A stretch of 64,000 bases of DNA from Carposina sasakii (lineage: Eukaryota > Arthropoda > Insecta > Lepidoptera > Carposinidae): positions 7,936,001 to 8,000,000 of the forward strand of contig CP053156.1 in assembly GCA_014607495.2 (NCBI GenBank), given 5' to 3'. Made by a program: the position numbers and the translations under genes. Below are positions 25,830 to 38,594 of this stretch, piece by piece. The notes beneath the pieces are model-generated. The model saw only the letters and a list, made by a program, of their open reading frames with translations. It ran no database searches and was not told where the DNA came from. The first letter of the stretch is position 1. Each line of letters opens with the position of its first letter.

Positions 25830-26105
25830 TTGGTAACAAAATCCCCCTATGGCAGGGGGAGGCTTAAGTCCAATAGTGGACTGCAATATGCTTATGAAGA
25901 TGGAGATAATAAGATAATAAAGATAATAAATTAAGTCGTGTAGTTATATGTTGCGTTAAGCCGTGTCCGAAGTAAAATGGTTATGGTAAGAGGAAGAAGT
26001 AGACATGAGTAAGGAGATGACGGATAATACGGATGAATGAAAGAAGAGTAGCTACATACTGCGCCGACCCCAAATGATTGGGAACAGGGCAGGAAGGAGT
26101 GTAAT
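25830..26105 (+). repeat. LINE 3'-end motifs
   Basis: GGCAGGGGGAGGCTTAAGTC and AATAGTGGACTGCAATATGC are RTE-type 3' ends; GCGCCGACCCCAAATGATTG..GGGCAGGAAGGAG is a second LINE 3'-end motif. There is no intact ORF. Confidence 0.55.
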
Positions 26106-27014
26106 TATATGTTGCTTATATTGTCAGACGTCAAATTTCGAAGCCTAGTCATTTCTCTCTGTGCCCTTTCGTCATGTGGCCGATTTAATAATTTGCTGGC
26201 ATATAAATCTGACAATACTATGCCTTCCAAATTCCATACACGGCATAATGTAACATATATTTTAGCAAAATTTTACTTTAGTAACTTCGAGTTTTGGCTC
26301 ATAGGGGAGAAAGTAGGTTATTCGTTTAAAAAAATAATATTTTACTCTTTTCTATTACACACCGGAAATGACAACTACAGTCGTGGTTTATCACTGAACC
26401 AAAAAAACGTTTAAAATATATTATCAACTCTAATATACTCTAAAAAATATTTAATTAAATCATAGTTTGTTTAGGTATCTACATATTCTATTTTTTTAAA
26501 TCAAATAACGTTTTAAAGCCTTGAATTCACTAGCGATAGCTCCTAAGCTGTAAAGGCGTTTGGAAAGATGTGTATTTTCATAAAATAAAGAATTCGATGT
26601 TCTTCAGACCCTTCGTGGTATTTGTAAATCAATTGTTTTTTTTCATTACAAACGTGATATTATACATTGCGATCTTATAGGTTGTTAACTGTACCTACTA
26701 TGTATTATGCGCAGCGTTGCTAAGCCGACGTAACTTTAAGATGAATTATTTGCGTATTCGTTATGGTACTCGTATTTGCTTTAATCAATATCTCCATTAC
26801 TTATGTAACTCCTGTAGGTAGAGTCCGTTTTATAGGATTACTCCAGTGCTTGACTTTAGAACTAACATTTTTGTATGCAGAAACAAAGATTATGTAGTCA
26901 TATACAGAGCAACTAACTCCATCGTTATAAGGAACTATTTGTCAAAACGTACTGTACTGTACGTTCTAATAAGTAGCTACGTGGGTAAGTAGGTGTAGAC
27001 GTTATACATAAAGT
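26106..27014. other. Intergenic, nothing recognised
   Basis: AT-rich sequence with only short chance ORFs and no repeat I recognise. Confidence 0.6.
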
Positions 27015-27230
27015 ACCACTTCATCATCATCATCATCAACCTATTGCAGTCGACTGCTGGAGGTAGGCCTCCTCCAGGGCACGCCACAAGACTGCCATGG
27101 GGGGTATTTGCCCATAGTCACCACGCCTGGGCAGGCGGGTTGGTGACCGCAGTTTGTATTTTGCACTATGTTGTCAACACGGGACGCGCTGCTGCCCACC
27201 TTTCTGCCCCTTTGCCCACCGGAAACCCTT
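27015..27230 (-). repeat. RTE-type LINE 3' end, reverse orientation
   Basis: The plus strand shows CATCATCATCATCAACCTAT then GCAGTCGACTGCTGGAGGTA, the reverse of the usual RTE 3' terminus. Confidence 0.6.
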
Positions 27231-28177
27231 ATAACAAATCAAATCCGAGGATTAATTTTAAATTTCATCTTCTTACACACGTCTCTGTTTACGTAAAAAA
27301 AGTGACACAGCATGTGGGGTAATTTACGGAGTAAATTAAATCCACTATTATGCATGTGATTCAAATGACCCTTTATGTAATCCTATGATGATACGATGAC
27401 ATTTAAGTACTTTATTCCCGAGTATCTACAGTGGGTTATGGTTATGTGACATCACAATCTTGTACACTGTTCATAACAGTATTAATATAAATTAAATGTC
27501 ATTAGATACGTTTCATTCATAAACTCGTATATTTCTAAGCAAATTTGCATATTTTCTCATTTGTGTTTTTGTAAAAAAAATAACAAAATAGTAATTGAAG
27601 TTAGGATTGATTATATTAATTTACCATTGATTATTATTTCACTTATCGACTCTCTTCCTTATATTAATTTGACGTAATATTTGGTATATTACCCTACTAA
27701 ATGAACCTTGAAGCTATACTCATACGTCGACGTCATCAGGTCACAAAGGACATTTGCTCGTACATATATAGATTTTATAGTTTTAATTTAAATAAAAACC
27801 ATAAATTGGTTATAATAAAGTCAAACAAAATACAGCATTATGCATCTATCATTCAGAAATAAAATATTAAATGGCATCACTTACGTAATGCTAAAATAAA
27901 AGTTTAATTTAAATTGGTATAAAATTTATTCTTAAATTATTTATAAATACAGTCTACGTAACAACACACATTCTCCGTTAATACTAGAAGGTCATTCACG
28001 AAAGCATCGTCAATAATAACTTCACCAAGACCCTCACAATACTTCGTGTTTATCAGATGAAGCAGAACAAATCTAAGTTCCTTGTAAAACCAAGGAATAA
28101 CAAATTTATCTACAAAAGTTCCGAAGTCCTGCCAGGCAGTTTCGAATATCAGTCGAGTAACACAACTGTCACAATAA

Positions 28178-28183
28178 TTTATT
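28178..28183 (-). terminator. Polyadenylation signal AATAAA of the CAP gene
   Basis: The minus strand has AATAAA about 44 nt after the stop codon. The hexamer is easy to meet by chance in such AT-rich DNA, and others follow further down, so the 3' UTR could be longer. Confidence 0.45.
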
Positions 28184-28226
28184 AAATACTGCTATGACCA
28201 CCAGGCCTAAGGTCGATGAACCTGCT

Positions 28227-31225
28227 TCAAACATACACGGTGCCAAATCTGAAACCCGTGGACTTTGGTTTCGTAAACAGGTTGGAGGCAGTCTTGAATA
28301 TGCTGATGATTGGCCTGAACGTCGACGTTTCGGTTTGGTAGTAAGTCTCAGGTTGTTGGTACTGGTACTGATATTGATTGTCGAACTGGTTGAAGTACTG
28401 GTAGTTGAAACCTTGGGAGTCGCCAGTGCTCTCGGGAATGACGTTGGAAATGTAGGAGTTAGTATTGTCTACGGTCTGGTAACCAGCTGTCGCGGTGTAG
28501 CCAGCCGCTGTAAAGAAAAGAAATATCATTAATCACAAAAGTCAATGAAAGATAAACATCTATAATCCATTATGAACAAAATTATGCGAAACTTACCACA
28601 AAGACCGGAGTATTTCCTCGATTGGGCCAGGCCAAAAGCACTGCATGCTGGGTAGCCTTTTTCGTATGGGTTAACCCCAATGATGTTGCCACTTGGTCCG
28701 TAGTTGCACACGTACAGTTTGGTGTAGCCTCTTGCTGCGTCGTAGTAGAACGTGTAGCCGCAGCCGATATGGGACGTCTTTCCCCAAACCAACTAGAAAT
28801 AAACAGTGTTATCAGAAATTTATATTATTTTTATTCATCAAAACAATGATTAGATACATATGCAAATTTAGAATTTTTATGTGAACATTTTTTGAAAACA
28901 ATGATTCATACCTGTGAGTAGTGTCCTGTGCCGTGACCACCATTGATAGGTTTGAAGCCATAAATTCTGACTTCATCGAACCAAGCGTTGATTTGCTTCA
29001 TGAAGTCGGGTTGGGAGTCAGCTGGGTCAGTTGGTGGTCTGGTAGTCCAGGTCGCAGCGAGGTTCTGCCCAACTTGGAATCGCAAAACATCGCGCTGGGA
29101 CGATATGTCGTGCGCAGGCGTGCACGAATCTGACCATCGTTGGGCTGTTGCTGCTAGTTCATCATCCCACACCTGTGAAAGTTATGAATACTGTGTAAAT
29201 TATTGGAAATGCTTCCAAGCAAATGTGGTTTAGTTCTAAGGCCCATAAAATATATTGTGTGCTCTTTTCTTAAGTTTTAGAGTATATAGAGACAAAATAT
29301 TGGTAGCAGAAGTTGCAATACGTAACGGCAATTTTATTATTTTTCAAACGAGTTGAAATATAAAAAAGCATATAAATGGTTAACTTTCATTAGATTTTTT
29401 ACGACTATTCGGTCATCAAGACGATGAGTAACATCTTCTACTGCTTCCAGGTGTACATCAATAAATCAGTTTCATTTTACGACACGATTATTAAACAACG
29501 GACAAGACAATTTATTCTCAGATTTGTCAAGCATTTTGTAAAGACATTAAGTTTTTATTCGATTGTAGATAATCTAAAAATAAACTAAACAGCGGGATGT
29601 TTTTTGCACGAGATGGCTGCATATAGACGGACCCTGCACTTTGGAAAAGGTCGTTGCCTTATGAATGATCATAAACGTAACTTTTTTGGACAGAACTTCT
29701 TATTTATGTAATACATGATTATTACGGTACTTTAAATTATCCGTTGCATTTATTCAATAAACGCTTAAGATTTAAACGTATCTGCTGTATTTTGGTATTT
29801 TACGCTATTTCATGTTTTGTTATGGTAATGATGTTTAAATTATGAGATCTGATTAAATATTGTATTGGACAAAAAAGTTTTCGTTCAAATAAATTAAATA
29901 TTGTCACAAGAGTCTAGGCATAATTTACTTATAAATTCGTTTTAAGCATTTATAAATATTCATTTTTAATCAGGCATCAGGCACATGACACCAATCAAGT
30001 TATTCTGGCCTATTATTAAAGGTACTTATTGTCACCTACTTCTGTTGTTTTCGTAAACCTTCCATAAAATAAATAAAAATTAACAGCTCAAAAAAGAATT
30101 ATTTCGTATCGTCCTATGCCTAGTTAAATTATAATACAAATTGTGAGAAAGTAAATTTTACGTAACATATTATAGACACGGCTGTTTCTTCAAAAAAGGG
30201 TTAAGTAGAGCTGCAGGATCGCGAAGCAGATTCCACAGCAGCTAGGTATTGATTTATTGACTTATTTTTGAGAACTTAATAAACATTTTTTTTATAAAAT
30301 TTAAATTGTTATTGGTGATACCAACCATTTCCATCATATCAGCGGCGGGTGGCTGCCTGGACACCTGCCCTAGCGCCACAGATTGTCTGAGCCGGTTGTG
30401 CGCATCCACGATTAACTGCTTCTCGTAGGCCGTCAAACCGCCAGATCCTAAAGCAGAAACACGTTAATTAGCACCAAATTTATTGCTAGAGGAACAGATA
30501 TCGACAATGTTTTTATCTGTCAATATCGCGTCGTGATTATTTAATAGGAAGTGCGTCTAGCGACATTGGTATTGATCTTTGCGTGATGTCTCAAAATAAG
30601 TGTCAAGGCAAAATTAACATCTTATCCGTTGATTTCGTAATCTATCGGATTTATCTGATTTATTAGACCGTGCGTGCTATACAGGTGTCTGTGTCGATAA
30701 AATTTTACGAGCACATCCCATACAAGTATGCAAATATAGTGAGATGATTTTGGCAAAACTCGTTTGCGAGATCTAGACTGGGTGGCGACTAATAAATTGT
30801 TTCTTTCTTTGATCACAAAATATCTTTACTGATGTCCCCGTAAAGGTTATTGAGATCCTAAAACTGAAATTGTCACATTTGTAGACACCTGTTTCACACT
30901 TGTATGCCAAAACTGTTGCGGTATATTTATAGTCACTGTTATTAAAATGTTTTAGGCTTCACCGCTTATTGTTGTTATTAAATGTAGATTAAATAGATTT
31001 GAATAAATATTTATAATAATTTTCAAACTTAATTATTGAACATAAAAATAAAATTAAGTAGATAAGTAGTAAGTTAAGTTTAATGTTGGTGAATTGTAAA
31101 AACTTTTCAAAAAGTGGGAAAAAAGAAAATTTCTTTTACTTACTCAAAAGCTGTTTTCCAGGGCCGCAACCTTCTGTTGTTGAAAGAAGAATACTTCCAA
31201 AAACAAACAACACTAAGGACATCAT
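28227..31225 (-). CDS. CAP-superfamily secreted protein (venom allergen/antigen 5-like), five exons
   Basis: My model joins exons 31225-31144, 30447-30326, 29172-28912, 28792-28597 and 28507-28227 (942 nt, 313 residues plus TGA). All junctions are GT-AG and keep frame; the exon 2 donor (gttggt) is weak. Residues 1-19 form a signal peptide (two consecutive ATGs in AAAATG context), so the product should be secreted. The CAP domain spans about residues 33-220: AHNRLR (43-48), WDDELA (70-75), VGQNLA (102-107), GHYSQLVWGKTSHIGCG (151-167) and YVCNYGPSGN (182-191). His89 and His152 occupy the usual cavity positions, but a Gln (104) stands where many CAP proteins have Glu, as is common in insect antigen 5 proteins. 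The six cysteines (20, 85, 166, 184, 205, 220) suggest three disulfides. Residues 252-280 are a Gln/Tyr/Asn-rich tail, unusual for the family. The biochemical role of insect CAP proteins is largely unknown. No second copy is in the window. Confidence 0.9.
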
Positions 31226-31422
31226 TTTGATTGTTACAGTCTTTTCACAACACTTGTTAACTGAAATTAATTGCGCGTTTTAATTTGCGATTCGTAACTA
31301 AAGTTAGGATCACTTATAATTTACGAAACGTCAAAATCTTAATCTCCTGTGATCCGCTGCACTACGTGCCGCGCGCTCAACAGGTCTTAGCAATCTGTGC
31401 GGATTTTGATCTATGCGTTGCC

Positions 31423-31429
31423 TTATATA
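31423..31429 (-). promoter_or_regulatory. Candidate TATA box of the CAP gene
   Basis: The minus strand reads TATATAA here, about 200 bp before the CAP start codon. A start site about 30 bp downstream (near 31396-31400) would give a 5' UTR of about 170 nt. I see no strong initiator, and an upstream non-coding exon cannot be excluded. Confidence 0.45.
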
Positions 31430-32545
31430 TCCTCTGTTGGTCACCATGGAGACCCAGCGACGCCGCTGACCGCCCGCTGCGCCGGCGCATGGCTCACCCG
31501 CACACGATCACTACCCCTATCCAAAAGTACCTACTAAAGCCTTAAATAATACATAATTATAGTTATTTTCATGCAAATATTTGCAAAAGAAATATTTTTG
31601 TCAATATACTGAATACATCAATCGTGTTGAGCCTTCTGTTACGAAATATAGAAAGGTTAAACGTCCATTGGTCCGGCTACTTTTTATCTGCGGTAATAAT
31701 TTAAAACTCATTACACTGCACCCGCTTGTTGTCAATGAAATCGAGTTCTTGTGATGTGTCCTGAGCCGAATGTGGAAATATGTTGACAGATATTGGTCGG
31801 AACGGAAGTGGTCTTTAAGTAAAATTATAGGCAGCCAGAAACAAGGAAAGAATAATGTATAATCACCACTTTTTGTGTCAAGAGCTACTTATTTTTATGG
31901 CTTTCGCAAAATATGAGGTTTATTCATGGTTTCGTGGTTATATTTTATGACGTTTTTCACTATAAAAAATATGATGTAGATAGATTTTTATCAGTTTTAT
32001 ATAAGTTACCTCAGTAATTTAATGGTTTTTTATCCTTTTTGTTACAATTTATTTATAGTATGATTTAAATTCATAATATGTTCCTGTTAACTCAATACTA
32101 GTTAGATCACAAGGAATCTATTAATTAAGGGAAGATATAGTTTTTTTATGTGCACAAAATAATATTCTAAGTAGTTATTTTACGAATTCAAGTTTTAACT
32201 TTGAAAATTTACATTTCTTCTTTCTAATTTAACAATGTCAGACTTTATCATCAAATTGTAACACTTAAATTTTCACTTAGATTCACTGAAAATTATTGAC
32301 CATTATTTTACTATGCTGTATTTAAATCATATTAAAATGTTTTGTGTACCTATGTATGCCTTCTTTTCCAGTAGGTATTACTCTTGCAACTGCAACGTGA
32401 ATATTGCAATGTTACCCACTTGCACAATTATAATTTAGCTTTCGAACCACAAAGGAAAACAATGCATATTTTGGAAGAAAAACTTTATTGTCAATTTTGG
32501 AATTGTTTCCTTATCCACATTCCCAGTGAGTTGTTTATAGTAACA
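31430..32545. other. Intergenic upstream of the CAP gene
   Basis: A GC-rich patch (31440-31505) lies just upstream of the TATA box and could hold promoter elements. The rest is AT-rich, with no gene seen. Confidence 0.5.
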
Positions 32546-32843
32546 ACTAATGAACGCTCGCGACTCCGTTGCCGTGGACTACAGAAAAAACAAAATGTCC
32601 AAATTACCCGGGATAAAAAACATTTCCCGGGATAGAAAGTATGTTAAGTGGGACCTGTCACAATATATTCCTGAAAACTGCATCGAAATAGGTTCATTTG
32701 TTTCTAAGATTAGCGTGCACAAACGCACAGACAGACAGAAAAACCGACAAACAGACTGTTGGGTACTATTGAGTTGATAAAGGTATCCTATAATATTTTT
32801 TCTCATATATCTTCCATATACATACAGCGATCCGTTACATTTT
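32546..32843 (+). repeat. ACTAATGAACG-type repeat, long subfamily
   Basis: It contains ACCCGGGATAAAAAACATTT, GGGACCTGTCACAATATATT and ends CAGCGATCCGTTACATTTTT. An AACCGACTTCAAAAAAAGGA piece of another repeat follows directly. Confidence 0.7.
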
Positions 32844-32905
32844 TAACCGACTTCAAAAAAAGGAGGAGGTTCTCAATTCGTCTGTATGTATAATATTTTT
32901 TATTA
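32844..32905 (+). repeat. AACCGACTTC-type repeat head
   Basis: AACCGACTTCAAAAAAAGGA then GGAGGTTCTCAATTCGTCTG; the same head is at 40614. Confidence 0.6.
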
Positions 32906-34575
32906 TATGTATATAGAAAGATAGATTATCATGCCCATCATTACTGACCTATATCGTAATCAGATTCACATGACATAAATTCTGATAGTAACAAACAACC
33001 TCTACTTCGGTAGTCGTACAGTACCAGCCAATTTTTTTAACCGTAATTTTGTATTGCCAAATCTTTAATACAATACTGTTGTCATTTTCCGTTATAGAGA
33101 AGTGTTATAAAGTTCATAAAAGTTTAATTGCAAATACAATTATATGGCTATGGCGGTGCTATTACTTTAAGCTGAATAAAGATCGTGGTTAGACTTGTAT
33201 ATAGGTACATTATAGTAGATGTAGTAGTACCTATCTATTTGCTAATACGTAATAGGCAATTCATTAAAAGTAGGTAGGTTCATATTGTGATATAAAAATC
33301 TTTTTATACATAGTTACTAAAATTGGACAAAACTTTAGGTGACAACCTGTCTGCCTCTCAGCAAGCCGGTTTACCACCTGATGTAGCCTAAAAAAATTTA
33401 CATTTTATTAATCGACTTTTCATTTTGTTTTAAATAAATTTCTTATCTTTATAAGAATCATCGCGGCAATTTAATATAGGGCCTAATAATGGTAGTCAGA
33501 TTAATTAATTTGTATGTAGAACTCGTAGGTATCTAATTAAAGCTGAACTTAAGTTTTTTTATAACACAAATAATAATAAAAAATAAATATATTAATATTT
33601 TTTTCGCAATAGTTACTGAATGATTGTTTTAAAGTTAATTTGGTATAACTTTATTATAATAATATTCATCTTTTAGGAGCTGTTTTATTTATTACAATTT
33701 ATTATTTCTTTTTGATTTAATTTTCTTATTTTAATTTCTAACTGTCCTCAATAAATCTAACTGAAATCGCACCTCACATCATAATATCATGAAGTTCCTG
33801 ATGCTTTTCTAAAAGTTATTTAATTAAGTTTTTATATAGGTAAATACAGGCGTATCAAGTAGGTATTATGATGTTTATGCTTAGTTAAAATACGAATTGC
33901 CTAGTTAACATTTAATTGCTTAATTCTCACTAAACAAATAGACACGGAAAATACGACAATTTTATGTGCTTTATATAAATAGTACCTTTTTATTCTCCGT
34001 AATAATGACCCATAAAAATCTCCAATCCCATCTCGAAAGTAAAGGCCAGTTTGGTTGACCTTTCAATAAATGGCCTTATTAATATGATTAAACAAACCAG
34101 AAAACTTGTTATAGTCGATCATTCTGTACTACGCTGGGACAAATTTATTTCCTTATGCGGCGAAATTCGTAACTATTTTCGACTTATTATAATATTAACA
34201 GTGTTTTAGTAAACAGCGATTCACGCAACGGCAGAGATATCTTTGTTGCACATTAAAATGATTAGTGTCATATTACAGTGTCACCGTTGATATAGTGGAC
34301 TATTGGCTAAAATAAACGGTTATTATGACCCTATCTTTCACCTTTGTGACGTTAGTGAAACTAATGTATTTTTATTTCACGACAGATAATTGCTACGAAT
34401 GAACATGCATGTCATTTTCTTTCAGTGCATTTCTGAAATTCTTTTAATATGATCACGTACCTACAGCTTCTAGGTCAGGTTATCATATCTTGATAAAATG
34501 GATAAAATTAAGTTTACACATAATTGAATTAAGTGAGTACCTATATGTGTGTATGAATTTAGTTTGGAAGAAAAT
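32906..34575. other. Intergenic, nothing recognised
   Basis: AT-rich, with no convincing ORF, RNA or repeat. Confidence 0.6.
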
Positions 34576-34672
34576 TACATACATACATATAATCACGCCT
34601 TTATCCCTTACGGGGTAGGCAGAGCACCAAGGGCCGATAGAACCACATGGTGCCACTTCTGACCAATTGAGG
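34576..34672 (+). repeat. Short repeat, ATAATCACGCCTTTATCCCT family
   Basis: It matches 22893-22982 nearly base for base, then diverges. Confidence 0.7.
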
Positions 34673-36254
34673 ATTTAAGGAGAATGTATGTTTGTATGTA
34701 CACTGTATATTGCTTTAGGACGAGCATTTGAGCTGGAGAAGTATCACTAGATTCGTCTTAGTCGAGAGGGTTAAAAATTTATCGCGGTCGGGTTTTTTCT
34801 AAATGTAAATGAAGTTTTTTATTGGATTATGGGACTGCTACAATACCCAGGACATTTACCGAATACAAGTAGTCGCTCTAAAAATGATAATAATCGGATA
34901 GTTTAATAAAAAAGGATAACGTTATGAGAGGTAAACATGTTTAAAAATAATCATAGTACCTATATATAATACTATAGGTGCGTAAAAGTGTACTTTAAAG
35001 AATCACCTACTGCGCATGTATAATGTATCCAAGTGTTCCCAGACATTGTGTCTGCGTTTACCTTCTCACGTATCGGTCGAGCGGAATCTGCGAGTGATGA
35101 AGCAGGGAAGAGAGGAGGAGCGACTGAGTATTTATACAACAATAATGAGAAACTGAGAAGTATGGCGATCATCCATGCGGCGGATGTCTAAGACATCTGC
35201 TGAAATAGGTTAACAAAAACCCCGCAAGGGGCAATAGACATGTAAACTTCAAACGTTTTTAAATCATTGTAATAGCGCAGTAAGAGGTGCTTTGCACTCC
35301 TTTTCATATGCGAAGTAATTATATAAAGATTTTTGGCCTATGGATTTGACGGTTGTCATTAATCTCACGCTACACCTGCAACACTAAGGCGCGTCAAGCG
35401 TCGTTCAAGGGTAGTTTACAACTCCTTTTACATTTACTCTATGCTGCGAACCCATTCAATGTCATTACAGGTGGAATGACGTGAATCATCAGGAAGTAAA
35501 GGGACAAAGAAATTATTGGTAAACAGTATTTATTGTCGATTTTAACGCGTCACTGGAAATCTTGTTTCGATATCATTGACTGATATATTTTAAATAATAA
35601 TATTGGGTCTTCTTGAGTACTTAGATGGAGCTTTGTGAAGATATTGACGGTAATTTTTATCGATTTTTATGACGACTTTAACAAGTCAAAGTAAAAGTCA
35701 AGGGTATTGTCCCTTCACAAGTGTAAATGCTATCTACTTAATTGGTTACTTAGTACAAGTGTAAAGAATTTAGTAAAGACCTACTATAAACTCTAGTAAG
35801 TAGGTCTTTACAAAATTTTGGTTGGACCTTTTTTATCCAAGAATTTGAAATAGAATATAAAATAAGGATGATGGCTGCAGCGAAAACATATTTCTTGATA
35901 ATTTCACAATACACAACAATTTGTCTCTTGTGGTCATAATACAATACCTATGAAGCATTTTTGTATAGTCCATATAGACAAAGTCGCGAACACTGCTTGT
36001 ATTACTTAAACACAACTTCCACAATAGTATCATGAGACAACTAAGTCAATATTATTGTACTATGAAAACATTTAACGGTGGACAAGTTAATATTATTTGA
36101 TGTAGCGTCCCAATAGTTTGTTCTTAATCAACACAAGACATCCTGCTCGGACTCTGTTTGAATATTGAGATTGCAAGCCACTATAAAACTTAGTAATGGC
36201 CGTATAAAATTAAGCTATCATATCAGGTTGTTATAAATACACTGGAAAGAAGTT
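34673..36254. other. Intergenic, one small hairpin
   Basis: The only structure seen is a perfect 13-base hairpin (35773-35785 with 35799-35811, GTAAAGACCTACT). Confidence 0.55.
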
Positions 36255-36410
36255 TACATGCATATAGATATAGTCACGCCCATTATACCCCAAAGAGGTT
36301 AGGCAAAAGTGTGCAAATTACACACTTACTTTTCACCAATTAGCCTATTAAGTCCCTCGTGGTAAAGAGTGAGCCTACCGCCACTTTTTGGACACAAATT
36401 CAACATTCTA
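36255..36410 (+). repeat. SINE-like repeat (GTCACGCCCATTATACCCCA family)
   Basis: Shares CCCCAAAGAGGTTAGGC, CTTACTTTTCACCAATTAGC and GTGAGCCTACCGCCACTTTT with the 4968 member. Confidence 0.6.
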
Positions 36411-36715
36411 CAGCCACTTTTAGCGAAGAGGGGTCAGTTGTAAGAGATGAGCGATATACATACATTACGTGGGCTAATTTTTTTAAAATTGTCACTTAGC
36501 TATGAAGGATGATCGATGAATAAGACAAATGCGAAACACATAGATGTATAAGCTTCGAATTTAACTATATTGCAATGGGATAATACCAGGCAGATGATGA
36601 TGACGATGACGCCAACACTCAACATTATCTTTATCCTAATTTAATCCTGAATAGCAAATTTGAATTGGGGTGGAATGTTAAGTGATGCATTTGATAACAT
36701 CGAATTAAATGTATA

Positions 36716-36953
36716 CAGGGTGTAACAGAAAGGGTATGTTAAGCGAAAAGCTGTATATATTTCCAAAATTTGAGACTCGAAATCACATTTTTATTTTTTA
36801 AGATTGTATGAAAATTCCTGAGATATTTAAAATTCTCCATACTATCGGGAAAAATAAACATGTGATTTCGGATCTCAAATTTTGTGGATAGGTTCTCTAT
36901 AGTGGGCTATTTACATAGCTTTTCGCTTAACATACCCTTTTTGTTACATCCTG
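36716..36953. mobile_element. 238-bp hairpin MITE with TA duplication
   Basis: The ends are CAGGGTGTAACAGAAAGGGT and the inverse of CAGGATGTAACAAAAAGGGT, with TA on both sides. Inner blocks also pair (AGACTCGAAATCACA with TGTGATTTCGGATCT; GGAGAATTTTAAATATCTCA-like centre), so the whole element can fold into one long imperfect hairpin. Confidence 0.75.
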
Positions 36954-38235
36954 TATAATTCAACGGGGACGACAAAAATACTAATACTATAACTTCAGGA
37001 ACAAATTTATCCATATTGTATGAAAAAACCAGAACTGTAGGTACTGTAAAAACAGGGATTCAAGTATCCCGATGAATACGAGTATGTCACTTTGGACCAA
37101 GTTTGTCGTTCATTATTGTGATTACTTAAGTATGTATACTTATAAGTAGGTAATGAGAATTATTACCGTCTCGCTCGTATATTACAGGCTACTTAGAAGC
37201 GATTTATACAGCTAAGAGTATACCAGGGACTTGTGAATGTGAAATTCCAGAATAAAAGCGTGTTTTGAATAGCAACTAGATACTATTAATGAATCGAATA
37301 ATCAAGCTATCTTTATGTACCTACTAAACTAACAATATACAACCAACATCAACCTCTATGTATGCTTGTGAAGTAAAAAAAAAACAATTAAAATCAAAAC
37401 TATTTAACAAAGGCATGAATATATCTACATAGGTAGACATTTGTAATGATTAACTGTTTGGGGTCTATTCTAGATCTATTCTATTTAGTATTCATCACTA
37501 TGAGAAACATGAGAAACATAAAGTTGTTCTACCAACACTAAAATTGCCTATAGTTTTTACATAAGTATGAAGAGGTTTATAAAATGCTACCCTTATACAA
37601 TGGCACCTAACATTTCGTAAGTATTCCCCTATTTCCCAAGAAATAAAAATTTTTATTTTTGTAAATGTATCCAGTAGGTTTGTTACTAGCGGCCAATTTT
37701 AATACGAGAGATCAAAAAGAATATCGGATTTATTTATTCGTAATTTGAAATTTTGTATGAAAACAATTGAAGATTAAATCTTAGATATGCAAAAAATCTC
37801 CCAAGATCAGATAAAGAAATTGGCTGTTACGAGTAGTCTATCACTGTAACAGTAGAGTCTCTACTGAGCCCTTAAAAGTTGAACTTGAATCGTGGGAAAT
37901 AAAAAAAAACTAAAACCTGTCAGGATTATATAATTAACAACATAGCGTTAATGATGTTCCCGAAATCTCAAACTAACTGATATAACATCTGGCGTGATTT
38001 ATTCTATTAGAGTTGTAATTTTATGGCTTTCTGTCCGAAAAAGTTGTTTAACATTTAATTAATAACTTCTTGGAAAGTTATAAATAAAAAAAAACAAGTC
38101 CGGTGATACATATGTGTTCTGAATACTAAAATTTATTGGAGGCTTTTTCCTTTTAGCTATATTAATGGCCGTGTCTTCAGCTATCGATTCTCAGTAAAAC
38201 TTTAGGTTAACTTTAATATGCAGTAGGAGTACATA
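36954..38235. other. Intergenic, nothing recognised
   Basis: AT-rich, with no convincing feature. Confidence 0.6.
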
Positions 38236-38594
38236 CAGGTTGATTTTTGGCCGTCAACTGTAAACTACGGAATTTTTTCATCATCACGATCATTTTTCTC
38301 AAATGGAAGCATACCTGGGAAGTGTCTGGTTTCCAAAATATTAGGGTCCAAAGTTGAGTAAATAGACTGCGTTTTTCTGCATAAATGCACATTGACGCGT
38401 GTAGCAAGATTTTTTTCATTAGAAATTATTAGTATCTGTCTATGAAAAAACTAGCATAAATACTAGATACTACTATATATTTTGCCGTATCAAGTAATAA
38501 AAAAAAAATTACATTGTTTCCCAGCATTATTTTTGGCATAAACTTACTTAATTTGATGTATAGAGTTAAGGGTGGCAACGAAATAACATCCTAG
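38236..38594 (-). mobile_element. TA-family MITE, degenerate
   Basis: The minus-strand member starts after TA with CAGGTTGATTTTTGGCCGTC and ends near GGGTGGCAACGAAATAACAT. The right end is eroded. Confidence 0.6.

Noticed and set aside
28921..29233. Plus-strand ORFs over the CAP exons (also 28194-28532 and 28622-28884)
   Set aside because: They are antisense shadows of exons 3, 4 and 5.
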